Origin: Nitriliruptorales bacterium
Lineage (GTDB): Bacteria; Actinomycetota; Nitriliruptoria; Euzebyales; Egibacteraceae
Assembly: GCA_007119305.1 (NCBI GenBank)
Contig: SKPY01000151.1
Location: 1 to 9,262, forward strand
Direction: 5' to 3'
Length of the DNA: 9,262 nucleotides
The translations under genes and the position numbers were made by a program. Positions 1 to 6,185 of the stretch are shown piece after piece (position 1 is the stretch's first letter; every line of letters starts with the position of its first letter). Under the pieces are notes generated by a model. It worked only from the letters and a program-made list of their open reading frames with translations. It was not told where the DNA came from and searched no databases.

Positions 1-375
1 GACGTTGGCGGCCCGGTAGTCGCCGCCACCGGTGCGCACCACCCACCCGCCGGGCTGCGGCGCGACCGCGGTGACGGTCACGCCGGTCAGCACCGGCGCG
101 GCGCACGCGCGGGCGTAGTCGTCGAACATGGCGACGACCTCGCGCCGGCTCATGAACCCGTCGGGGTCGGGGCCGCGGTAGGAGCGGCCGGGCAGGCGCG
201 TGTGCCAGTTGGGCGTGAGCAGCCGGAAGGAGTCCCAGCGCTCGCTGCGCCAGCGCTCGGCGACGCGGCCGCGCTCCAGGACGAGGTGCTCGCGGCCCCG
301 GTCGGTGAGGCAGCGGCTGAGCGCGAGGCCGGCCTGGCCCGCGCCGATGATGAGCGTTTCGGTGTCGGTGGTCAT
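1..375 (-). CDS. FAD-dependent oxidoreductase, flavin monooxygenase-like (N-terminal 125 residues, cut by window edge)
   Basis: The reading frame starts at ATG 375 and is open to the window edge, giving 125 residues. Residues 8-16 read LIIGAGQAG, the dinucleotide-binding GxGxxG motif of a Rossmann FAD domain, preceded by a short beta strand. An ERW.SERWDSFRLLTPNW stretch follows around residues 40-57; this is typical of flavin-containing monooxygenases and CzcO-like NAD(P)/FAD-dependent oxidoreductases, where it follows the FAD-binding beta strands. Known members use NAD(P)H and oxygen to oxidise small molecules or act as disulfide or amine oxidoreductases; the substrate cannot be told here. 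The start is supported by AGGAG about 6 nt upstream (around 378-385). The gene lies 24 bp downstream of the GNAT gene on the same strand, so the two are probably co-transcribed. The second nucleotide-binding motif and the C-terminus lie outside the window. Confidence 0.88.
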   Translation of the reverse strand, partial: MTTDTETLIIGAGQAGLALSRCLTDRGREHLVLERGRVAERWRSERWDSFRLLTPNWHTRLPGRSYRGPDPDGFMSRREVVAMFDDYARACAAPVLTGVTVTAVAPQPGGWVVRTGGGDYRAANV

Positions 376-399
376 GCGTGCTCCTGTCGCTTGGGGGGA

Positions 400-972
400 T
401 CAGCGGGTGAGGGCCGGGGCCCAGGCAGCGGCCGCGCGCTCGAAGGGGTCGCGGGTGCGCGGCAGCGGGCAGTGCACCGTGCCGGTGGTCCCGCATGGCT
501 CGAGGCGCGCGCCGGGGAACGTCCGCTGGAGCAGCGCGAGGACCGCCTGGTTGTCGAGCAGCACCTCAGCGTCCAGCGTGTGGTAGCCGAGCTCCTCGGC
601 GCGGGCCGCGAGGGCGGCGAGCAGCTGCCGGCCGACGCCGCGTCCCTGCCAGGCGTCGACGACCTCGACGGCGAGCTCGGCCTCGCCGGGGGCGGTGCGC
701 ACGAAGCGGCTGACCCCGACCGCGCGCCACCCGTCGCCGTCGCAGGCTTCGGCGACGAACGCGACGTGGGTGCGCCCGTCGAGCCCGAGCAGCGCCGTGC
801 GCATCGCCGGGCTCAGCACGCGGACCGGCGCGTGGAAGCGCTGGTAGCGGCTGTGCGCCGACATGCCGGCGAAGACCTCGTCGAGGTGCCCGCCGTCGTC
901 GGGGCGCATGGGGCGCACCCGCAGCGGCGGCGGTGTGGGCGGTGTGGGGGTGCGGCGGCGCAACCAGCGCAT
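400..972 (-). CDS. GNAT-family N-acetyltransferase
   Basis: This is a 190-residue protein starting at ATG 972, with an AAAAGAGG-type ribosome binding site about 6 nt upstream. After a proline-rich N-terminal linker (residues 9-16) the GNAT fold begins with LRVRPMRPDD. Residues 36-50 (GMSAHSRYQRFHAPV) match the segment seen in the acetyltransferase domains of Pat-like protein acetyltransferases, which often read LSPESRYxRF. The acetyl-CoA pyrophosphate-binding motif A is clear at residues 107-118 (AWQGRGVGRQLL, the Q/RxxGxG signature), followed by the motif B region around 133-150. The family transfers acetyl from acetyl-CoA to amines or protein lysines; the acceptor cannot be predicted. No nucleotide-binding domain is fused to it, unlike many lysine acetyltransferases. 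The frame stays open far upstream (to 1911), but that is only an open frame over a degraded region and ATG 972 is the sensible start. It is probably the first gene of an operon with the flavoprotein gene. Confidence 0.9.
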   Translation of the reverse strand: MRWLRRRTPTPPTPPPLRVRPMRPDDGGHLDEVFAGMSAHSRYQRFHAPVRVLSPAMRTALLGLDGRTHVAFVAEACDGDGWRAVGVSRFVRTAPGEAELAVEVVDAWQGRGVGRQLLAALAARAEELGYHTLDAEVLLDNQAVLALLQRTFPGARLEPCGTTGTVHCPLPRTRDPFERAAAAWAPALTR

Positions 973-1059
973 CTCGGGCCTCTTTTCGTCGGGCGCTGGG
1001 AGGCACGCTAGGAACGCCGGGGAGCTGCTCCATCGGCAGTCGCTGCCCATGTCAGCGAC

Positions 1060-1914
1060 GTGCTGCTGCGCCCAGTAGGCAAGGCGCCAGGGACTGTCGG
1101 CGCGCTCGGTAGGTAGGAGGCCCGGCCCCGTATGCGAGGTGGCGCGGCTGGCGGGGTCGCGTCGGCGCTCCGGCGGCGGCCCGGGGGTCAGGCGCTCACG
1201 CCAGCGCCTGCAGCGGCGTTGATGGGTACGCCGATCGGCGGCAGCTCGGCGCGGTGGGCGCGACGGGCATGACGACGGGGACGCCGCCAGCCGCCTGCTT
1301 GCCGAGGTGGCGAGGTGGCCGAGACGGGCACGGCTGCGAGGCGGGCGGGCGGCGTCGGGGCCGCTGAGGGCGCGGTCGAGCAGGAACAGCTCGTAGAGGG
1401 TGTAGCGCAGGGCGGGCCGTGGCGTGCGCGGCGCAGCGTGCCGAGGTCGGACCACGCCGACAGCGCGAGCGTGCCGAGGACTTCGCCGGCGACCCCCGGC
1501 CCGGCGCGCGTCCAGTCGCTCGTCGCGTCTCGACACCGTCCGGTCCGGTGGGTGACCACAGGCTTGCGTGGGTGACTCGCGGTGGCACAGCGCCTGTGGC
1601 AGCTGCGCGAGCGCGTGAGCAGGCTGCTGGCATGCAGCAGCGGCTCCCGCGCCCAGTAGACCCATTGAACCGGGTGCGTGCCCATGCCGAGCTCGGACAC
1701 GCTCGGCGGGGGGTGAGGGTCTTGGCCACCACCGACCAGCGCGTGACCGCGCCCTGCCGCTCGGCTCGGCCGCCGACCCGCAAAAGCTCCGCGGTGGTCG
1801 GGTTGCGGCCGCTGCCCGGACCGCGTGGCCGTCTCCCAGTCGAGCAGCCGGGCTCCGGGCCCCACGATGCGCCCGACGAGCGTGGTGGTCACGTCGGGCG
1901 ATCGGGGGCACACG
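1060..1914 (-). pseudogene. Decayed phosphotransferase gene (APH / kinase-like fold)
   Basis: No intact frame exists here, but convincing protein pieces line up on the minus strand if frames are switched. In order: LVGRIVGPGARLLDWETA (about 1885-1826); TTAELLRVGGRAERQGAVTRW then SVVAKTLTP (about 1798-1709); PPPSVSELG then HPVQWVYWAREPLLHASSLL (to about 1614); LAQLPQAL (about 1612-1589); SDWTRAGPGVAGEVLGTLAL (about 1520-1460); and RPALRYTLYELFLLDRALSG (1419-1360). The W.VV.K strand followed by a YWxREpLLxxSxLL helix is the N-lobe pattern of aminoglycoside-phosphotransferase-like kinases, with the lysine as the probable ATP-contacting residue. DWTRAGPGVAGE resembles the C-lobe strand after the metal-binding Asp. 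One frameshift falls in a run of six G at 1708-1713. Only about 70 bases separate N-lobe from C-lobe pieces, so the catalytic HGDxxxxN region is missing. The family call rests on pattern recognition; that the gene is dead is much surer. Confidence 0.6.
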
Positions 1915-1917
1915 GGG

Positions 1918-2031
1918 TCATCGTCTGCGGGGTGGGCGGCCGTAGCGGTCCTCCCGCGCGGGCATGAGATCGAACGGGTCCAGGCCCAACGCCAGGGTCG
2001 TCACGTACTGGGCGAGCAGCGGGTGCAGCAT
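1918..2031 (-). CDS. Small hypothetical protein, 37 residues
   Basis: A short frame runs from ATG 2031 to TGA 1918-1920. Its ribosome binding site is the best in the window: GAGGAGGTGA ends about 5 nt before the ATG (around 2037-2046). The peptide begins MLHPLLAQYVTTLALGLDP and ends with an arginine/proline-rich tail. It has no signal peptide or clear membrane segment, though the first 20 residues are rather hydrophobic. Codons favour G/C at the third position, as in the neighbours. It sits directly upstream of the decayed phosphotransferase gene, with which it shares a reading direction. It could be an independent small protein, a leader peptide, or the surviving N-terminus of that dead gene after a frameshift. 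I do not recognise the family. Confidence 0.45.
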   Translation of the reverse strand: MLHPLLAQYVTTLALGLDPFDLMPAREDRYGRPPRRR

Positions 2032-2113
2032 CGTGTCACCTCCTCGGACACCCGGTGGCCGGTGGGTTCCGGCCGCTGAGCGCACGGTAGGCCGCTGCCG
2101 CGTTGGGCGGATG

Positions 2114-2126
2114 GGTAGTCGCTACC
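2114..2126. promoter_or_regulatory. Short inverted repeat, possible operator
   Basis: GGTAG-TCG-CTACC is a perfect 5-3-5 inverted repeat, about 83 bases upstream of the ATG of the 37-codon ORF. A further GGTAGG lies at about 2086-2091. The position would suit an operator or promoter-proximal site, but no convincing -35/-10 pair is visible and the repeat is short enough to arise by chance. Confidence 0.2.
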
Positions 2127-2211
2127 TACATTTCGCCGCTGCCCCCGGTGGTGGTGCGGCTCGCCGCGACCATTGACGGGCCGGCGGGGCACCGTTTGCG
2201 TGGGCGTGCTC

Positions 2212-2307
2212 GTCAGCGGTGGGATTCGAACCCACGAGAACGCGCAAGGCGCCTACCGGTTTTCAAACCCGGAACGGTGCCTCTCCGTTGGATCCCGGCC
2301 ACCCTCG
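2212..2307 (-). pseudogene. Degenerate tRNA-Ser(UGA)-like gene
   Basis: On the minus strand this reads as a class II tRNA. The T arm is perfect (5-bp stem, loop TTCGAAT; 2219-2235). The variable arm has a GCGC-CTT-GCGC hairpin. The anticodon arm carries loop TTTGAAA (anticodon UGA), and GTGGCC marks the 5' end of the D arm. It aligns with the intact tRNA-Ser(UGA) at 5969-6058: 23 identical bases over the T arm (2216-2238 = 5974-5996) and 15 over the anticodon arm (2252-2266 = 6009-6023). It appears broken. The acceptor 3' strand looks deleted (8 bases missing relative to the intact gene, between two GCG triplets). The top pair of the anticodon stem is G-A. About 5 extra bases lie between the D and anticodon stems, and the D loop is enlarged. 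A tRNA finder might label it tRNA-Ser or tRNA-Sec. The UCA anticodon and 8-bp acceptor expected for selenocysteine are not visible on this strand. Confidence 0.6.
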
Positions 2308-2501
2308 GACTTCCTGCCTGACCTGTGGTCTCTCTCCTCCGCCAGCCCTCCCCCTCATGGGTCTTCCGGCTCGATTCCCGGTGGTTTGGTGGCATTTTCA
2401 TGGCATGGCGCCGCCCGGGTGTCGCGGGGTTCGGGCTCGTGCCCCTGCACGGTTGCGTCGACGAGGGGGTGATCGCAGGCGCTCCCGCGGGGATGGTCTA
2501 G
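2308..2501. other. Spacer with no recognisable gene
   Basis: Between the broken tRNA and the truncated frame at 2502 I find no coding sequence with a good ribosome binding site, no tRNA and no strong terminator. A locally AT-richer patch near 2385-2405 contains two TGGCAT copies. The forward frames across the tRNA (GGIRTHE...) are typical false ORFs produced by reading through a tRNA T arm. Confidence 0.4.
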
Positions 2502-2668
2502 ATGGCTGCCCACGACGCTGGCCAGGCGGAGCCCCGCCAGGCGCGGGATGTGGTGGCGTTCGGCCACGAGGTCGGCCGGGTGCTGTCCGACGGCCGGATC
2601 GTCGGGCGGGCTGCGCCGTTCGCGAAGGTGTTCTCGAGCTCGCGCGCGGTCAAGCGGGCGGTAGGGCC
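2502..2668 (+). pseudogene. 5' fragment of an unidentified gene, truncated at the cell-wall protein gene
   Basis: From ATG 2502 (GGGGATGG about 9 nt upstream is a modest ribosome binding site) the plus strand encodes about 55 residues that look genuinely protein-like. They include RDVVAFGHEVGRVLSDGRIVG and then APFAKVFSSSRAVKRAVGPL. At about 2665-2670 the character changes abruptly to the glycine/valine-rich low-complexity text expected from reading antisense through the next gene, whose stop codon is at 2670-2672. I therefore read this as an N-terminal remnant with the rest replaced or deleted. The stretch reminds me of actinobacterial DNA-binding proteins with a winged-helix domain after a 'SSRAVKRALGP' segment, but this is recollection, not a search result. 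The frame stays open to 5015; the part beyond 2668 is not credible. Confidence 0.45.
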
Positions 2669-2678
2669 GCTACCCGCC
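2657..2678 (-). terminator. Hairpin over the stop codon of the cell wall-binding protein gene
   Basis: GGCGGTAG (2657-2664) pairs with CTACCCGCC (2670-2678) as eight base pairs with one bulged C and a five-base loop. The structure includes the TAG stop of the minus-strand gene. There is no following T-run, so if it terminates transcription it does so as a GC-rich actinobacterial-type hairpin. It also marks the junction with the truncated plus-strand gene. Confidence 0.35.
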
Positions 2679-5648
2679 GAGCGCGGTGGTGAGGGCGGTG
2701 TGCACGGCGGGGGACAGGGCGGCGTCGCCGCCGTAGAGGAACACCGTTGCGATGCCGGGTTGGCCGCGCAGGTAGGCGTCGACGGGGTCGGCGAGTCCGC
2801 TGCGGGGGGTGAGCAGGACGGGGCCGTCGTGGCGGGCGACGTGGGCGCCGCCGGTGAGCCCGTCGGGGAAGTCGAGGCTGCTCGCGAGCCCGGCGGTGAG
2901 CGGGTCGAGGAAGAACGCCTCGGCGAGCGTGACCGCGGTGGCGACCCGGTCGGCGCCGACGACTGCGGGCAGGTCGGGTGCGGCGCGGGCGGCGGGCCCG
3001 CCGACTGCGACGTCGGCCGTGCCGCCGTGCTCGTCGAGGTAGGCGGCGACCGAGGTGGGCATCCGTTCGCCGGCGGTGAGCAGGATCGCGGCGTTGGCCT
3101 CGACCGCGGCGGGGCCGACGGCGAGCGCGTCGGCGAAGTTCAGTCCGGTGACGAGCAGGTGGTGGCCGGGGTCGCCGAGCGCGCGGGCGACGGCGACGGA
3201 GGTCTCGAAGCGGTCGCGTCCGGCGTGGCGTTGGGTCGTGAAGCCGGCGGCGCGCAGCGCTTCGTCGACACTTGCGGAGATGACCGCCTCGCCGCCGACG
3301 ATGAGCACGTCGCCGCCGGCTGGCAGGACCCGCTCGATCTCGGCGAGGGTCGCGGCGGGCAGCCGGTCGCGTGCGGACAGCAGCAGGGGGGCGTCGCGGT
3401 CGATGGCGAGGGGGACGGCGGTGAGGCCGTCGGCGAAGTCGTCGGCGCGGGCGAGCACGACCGCGTCGGCGGTGCCGTCGGCGAACGTGTCGGCCGACGC
3501 GGCGACCGCGGTCTCGAACCGGGTCGGGCCGGACAGCCGGGACGCGTCGCCTGCCGGGGTCCACGCGACGGTCTCGGCGGCGAGGGGCTCGCCGTCGTCG
3601 TGCTCGCCGTCGCCGTCGAGGTCCGCGAACGCGGTCACGACGTCCTCGCCGGGTTCGTCGGAGCTCCACGACAGCGTCGCGACCCCGTCGGGGCCGGTGC
3701 GGACCACGCCGCTCTTTGCCCCTGGCCCCACGACCTCGTAGCGGATGTCCACGTTCGCGACGGCGCCCTCGTCGTCGTGGAACAGCGCCTGCGCGGTGTG
3801 GGTGCCGCCCACACGCTCCACGGGGCGGTCCCGGGCGAGCAGCAGGTAGCGCGAGTCGCTCGAGGCGTCGTCGGGTGTGACGTTGTCCCACTCCGGGCCG
3901 ACCTCGTCGTCCGGCTCGGCGTTGCTCCAGGTCTGCAGGATGCGCACCTTGCTGTGCGCTTGTTGGCCGTCGAACGGCGTGTCGCCCGCCGCGCCCCCGT
4001 CGGTGCGGAACGAGGCCACCTGCCCGTCGGCGATCGCATAGAGTCGCTCGTCGTCGCCGGCGTGCAGGCCGGTCAGGGCGCTACCGTCACCGAGCTCGAC
4101 GGTCGTCGGGTCCCCGTCGGGGGGAACCCGCCACGCGGTCGCCGTCCCGTCGGGCAGCGCCCACACGTCGCCGCTGCGCGGGTCGACGGTCAGCGAGGCG
4201 TCGCCGCCAGGCCAGCCTGGGAGCTCGACGGCGCGAACCGACGTCCCGTCGGGCGTGAACAGGTGCAGCTGCCCGCCGTCCGCGTCGAGCGCGACCACGA
4301 GCTGCCCGGCCTCGTCGAACGCGATCTCGTGCAACGGCCAGCTCACGGAGATGGTGTCGATGACCTCGCCGTCGCGCCCGAGCGCGGCGATGCCGTCGGG
4401 CACGAGCGCGTAGAGGTGGCCGTCGAACCCGCCGAACGCGAGCCGGCGCACCCCCCGGAGCGTCGAGAACGTGCCGACCTCGCCCGTCAACAGGTCCACT
4501 GCGCCGATCTCCTCGGCGTCCTCGACCACGAAGGGCTGGATGGGACGGTGCGGGAAGATCGCGAAGTCGACCACCGGCGGGTCGCCCGGCAGGAGCCTGG
4601 AGTGCGTGGGCGGCGGTGGCGGTCCCCCGGCGATGTTCGACAGCGACGTCGGCTGCAAGAGGATGACGCTGTGGTTGGGGCCGTCGCCGAGTCCGTACTT
4701 CGGCGTGATCGCGTAGTAGCCGTCCATCCGGCCGGTGTTGCTGCCGTACCCGTAGAAGCGGGTGCGGGTGCGCTCGACGGTGGTCTCGCCCGAGGCGTAG
4801 GTCTCGGTGACGTCGCCGGCGTTGGCGATCTCCCGCACGAACTGCGACTGGCTGAAGTTGTCGGCGCCCGCCTGGGTCCAGGGGTCCTTGAAGCCGACGA
4901 TCGAGAGCTCGAGATCACCGAAGGGGTGCGGCCCGTCCGCCTTCACGAGAGAGACGACGTGACCGCCGTTGCGCGACAGGACCCCACCCGATTCGGTGTA
5001 CCAGCCGATGCGTAGGATCACGAGGCTTCCCCACACGCCTGCGAGCGCCGCGTCACTGATGCGGGGCACGTAGGTCGAGCCGGCCTGCTGGCCCTCGTAG
5101 ACGACCGTGAAGCTCGACCCGAGTCCCGCATCGTTGAACCACTGCTTGATCGCCGGCACGGTCTTCGTCGGACCGACGCCGCAGCCGCCTGTCTCCGAGC
5201 GCGGACCCGGGTTGAGATCCATGTACGCCGAGCCGCCGAGGATCGCCTGGTAGAACGTCATCGCGTTGTAGCGGTCGACGAAGAACGGCGGGCCGAGCTG
5301 GTAGTTGTCGGGTCCTGGGGCGAGCTCGGGGTAGCCGTGCCGGGCGATGTGGGACATCCAGTTCAGCGTCGCGGTGGGTACGCAGTAGCAGTTGCCGTTG
5401 TTCGGCAGCCCGCCGATGTTCGCCGGGGAGTCAACGGTCTTGCGCTGGTCGATGTCGGGCACGTCGCAGATGTTGTAGTCGTAGCTCCAGGAGAGTGGCC
5501 ACGGCCCGCCGATGATGGTCGCGAAGTTCGCGGGGACGCAGCCCGAGTGACTCGCGAGCGCCGGGCTCGGCAGCGGGACGAGCGCGACGGCCAGGAGCAG
5601 AGCAAGCACGCAGGCAACGGACCGAAGGCGAAGCGAACGCGAAACCAT
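2670..5648 (-). CDS. Secreted cell wall-binding repeat (CWB2) protein with N-terminal C39-like cysteine peptidase domain
   Basis: This is a 992-residue secreted protein. Start ATG 5648 is preferred over TTG 5654 because GGAGGGG lies 6 nt upstream of the ATG and would abut the TTG. Residues 1-33 form a signal peptide (basic start, long Leu/Ala/Val core, PALA-S cleavage region). Residues 75-260 resemble a papain-like C39 peptidase: CYCVPTATLNWM with likely nucleophile C89, GGHVVSLVKA with H230, and GFKDPW with D255 as candidate triad. A proline-rich linker (about 343-350) follows. About 375-560 is a repetitive beta-rich stretch (DGHLYALVPDG, ERLYAIADGQV) suggesting a propeller. About 610-700 looks like an Ig-like or carbohydrate-binding-like domain, with DLDGDGEHDDGE resembling a calcium-binding loop. 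Residues 702-992 hold three CWB2 repeats (RLSGPTRFETAV, RHAGRDRFETSV, VVGADRVATAV, each with a ...FADGL/DAL and VGG element). Such repeats anchor proteins non-covalently to cell-wall polymers. Peptidase activity and target are inferred. Confidence 0.88.
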   Translation of the reverse strand: MVSRSLRLRSVACVLALLLAVALVPLPSPALASHSGCVPANFATIIGGPWPLSWSYDYNICDVPDIDQRKTVDSPANIGGLPNNGNCYCVPTATLNWMSHIARHGYPELAPGPDNYQLGPPFFVDRYNAMTFYQAILGGSAYMDLNPGPRSETGGCGVGPTKTVPAIKQWFNDAGLGSSFTVVYEGQQAGSTYVPRISDAALAGVWGSLVILRIGWYTESGGVLSRNGGHVVSLVKADGPHPFGDLELSIVGFKDPWTQAGADNFSQSQFVREIANAGDVTETYASGETTVERTRTRFYGYGSNTGRMDGYYAITPKYGLGDGPNHSVILLQPTSLSNIAGGPPPPPTHSRLLPGDPPVVDFAIFPHRPIQPFVVEDAEEIGAVDLLTGEVGTFSTLRGVRRLAFGGFDGHLYALVPDGIAALGRDGEVIDTISVSWPLHEIAFDEAGQLVVALDADGGQLHLFTPDGTSVRAVELPGWPGGDASLTVDPRSGDVWALPDGTATAWRVPPDGDPTTVELGDGSALTGLHAGDDERLYAIADGQVASFRTDGGAAGDTPFDGQQAHSKVRILQTWSNAEPDDEVGPEWDNVTPDDASSDSRYLLLARDRPVERVGGTHTAQALFHDDEGAVANVDIRYEVVGPGAKSGVVRTGPDGVATLSWSSDEPGEDVVTAFADLDGDGEHDDGEPLAAETVAWTPAGDASRLSGPTRFETAVAASADTFADGTADAVVLARADDFADGLTAVPLAIDRDAPLLLSARDRLPAATLAEIERVLPAGGDVLIVGGEAVISASVDEALRAAGFTTQRHAGRDRFETSVAVARALGDPGHHLLVTGLNFADALAVGPAAVEANAAILLTAGERMPTSVAAYLDEHGGTADVAVGGPAARAAPDLPAVVGADRVATAVTLAEAFFLDPLTAGLASSLDFPDGLTGGAHVARHDGPVLLTPRSGLADPVDAYLRGQPGIATVFLYGGDAALSPAVHTALTTALGG

Positions 5649-5796
5649 GAGCAACCCCTCCGATGCGATGAGCGGGCGCCGAGCCGGTCTTCGCGGCGAT
5701 GATCCCGATCGTCGTTAAAGCATCCTTAAAGGCAGTTGCGGACCGCTGCTCCGCTGCAGCCAGACGCTCCACAACCTGCTCTTCGGCGATGGTCAT
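5431..5796 (-). CDS. Possible small ORF overlapping the 5' end of the cell-wall protein gene
   Basis: ATG 5796 is preceded by AAAGGAG with about 7 nt spacing (around 5804-5810), a ribosome binding site as good as those of the clear genes. The first ~38 residues (MTIAEEQVVERLAAAEQRSA, then TAFKDALTTIGIIAAKTG) read like a real amphipathic helical peptide with a mixed codon pattern. The frame has no stop before the downstream gene. It continues in a different frame through the signal peptide and stops at 5431, giving 121 residues and about 218 bases of overlap. The overlapping part is arginine/alanine-rich shadow sequence. It may be a leader ORF that couples translation to the cell-wall gene, a small gene whose stop was lost, or chance. 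I do not recognise it. No convincing promoter is seen; TTGACG at 5844-5849 is a possible -35 element without a matching -10. Confidence 0.35.
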   Translation of the reverse strand: MTIAEEQVVERLAAAEQRSATAFKDALTTIGIIAAKTGSAPAHRIGGVAHGFAFASPSVRCLRACSAPGRRARPAAEPGARESLGLRPRELRDHHRRAVATLLELRLQHLRRARHRPAQDR

Positions 5797-5912
5797 GGCA
5801 GTGCTCCTTTGTCTGCTCACGGCCGGTTCGGGCACGGCCGATCCGTCAACCCGTGACGTGCCCGGCGTGATCAGACCCCAGCACGGTGCGGCGCAGGCGT
5901 GTGATGGCATCC

Positions 5913-5949
5913 GGCGTCCCGCCGACGCCCCGCCGGCACGTGCGGCCGG
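5913..5949 (-). terminator. Two hairpins downstream of tRNA-Ser(UGA)
   Basis: Reading away from the 3' end of the minus-strand tRNA, two perfect inverted repeats occur: 5933-5937 with 5945-5949 (CCGGC/GCCGG, 7-base loop) and 5913-5918 with 5924-5929 (GGCGTC/GACGCC, 5-base loop). Neither is followed by a T-run. Their position suits termination of the tRNA transcript, but GC-rich DNA yields such repeats often. Confidence 0.3.
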
Positions 5950-5968
5950 GCGTTGTCCCTGGTCAGCG

Positions 5969-6058
5969 CGGAGGCGGTGGGATTCGAACCCACGAGGGAC
6001 CAGCGGCCCCTACCGGTTTTCAAGACCGGCGCCTTCAACCAGACTCGGCCACACCTCC
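5969..6058 (-). tRNA. tRNA-Ser (UGA)
   Basis: This is an intact class II tRNA of 90 bases. The acceptor stem is GGAGGTG (6052-6058) with CGCCTCC (5970-5976), giving seven pairs including one G-T, and discriminator G at 5969. The anticodon arm is CCGGT-CTTGAAA-ACCGG, so the anticodon is UGA. It has the long variable arm of serine tRNAs (GGG...CCC) and T arm GTGGG-TTCGAAT-CCCAC. The CCA end is not encoded. It decodes UCA and, by wobble, other UCN serine codons. Its 5' end faces the second serine tRNA gene 160 bases away, on the opposite strand. A decayed copy of it lies at 2212-2307. Confidence 0.95.
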
Positions 6059-6185
6059 AGGCGGCCAGTCTGACACGGGCGCGACGCTGGCTACAGCCCG
6101 CGTGGCCGTGCGCGGACCGTGAAGCGGCCGCTACACAGGCTCGCGCCGCTCGCGTCTCGCCGTGCCGCCGAGGGGGCGGGTTCGC

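Noticed and set aside
202..1011. Plus-strand frame of 269 codons opposite the GNAT and flavoprotein genes
   Set aside because: Alanine/glycine/arginine-rich shadow without any motif; the minus strand carries clear GNAT and FAD-binding motifs.
1108..1120. GGTAGGTAGGAGG as part of a repeated motif family with 2114-2126 and 8073-8084
   Set aside because: The three sites share only a GGTAG core with different spacing and context, so they are not a supported repeat family.
973..1911. Upstream extension of the GNAT frame to 1911 (503 codons)
   Set aside because: The GNAT domain is complete from ATG 972, which has a good ribosome binding site. The extension crosses the frameshifted fossil gene and is mostly Arg/Ala/Pro-rich, although it contains some of that gene's pieces.
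2212..2307. Selenocysteine tRNA (selC)
   Set aside because: The T arm fixes the sense strand as minus, where the anticodon loop reads TTTGAAA (UGA), not UCA, and an 8-bp acceptor stem cannot be formed. The UCA reading appears only on the wrong strand.
2173..2472. Plus-strand frames with GGIRTHE- or GFEPTR-type starts here and at 5886-6243
   Set aside because: These peptides are the well-known false translations of tRNA T arms read on the opposite strand; both coincide with the tRNA or tRNA-like loci.
2502..5015. Plus-strand open frame of 837 codons opposite the cell-wall protein gene
   Set aside because: Beyond about 2668 the translation is Gly/Val/Arg/Asp-rich text without domains, as expected from antisense reading of a GC-rich gene. 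The minus strand has a signal peptide and three recognisable CWB2 repeats, so only the first ~55 codons are kept, as a fragment.
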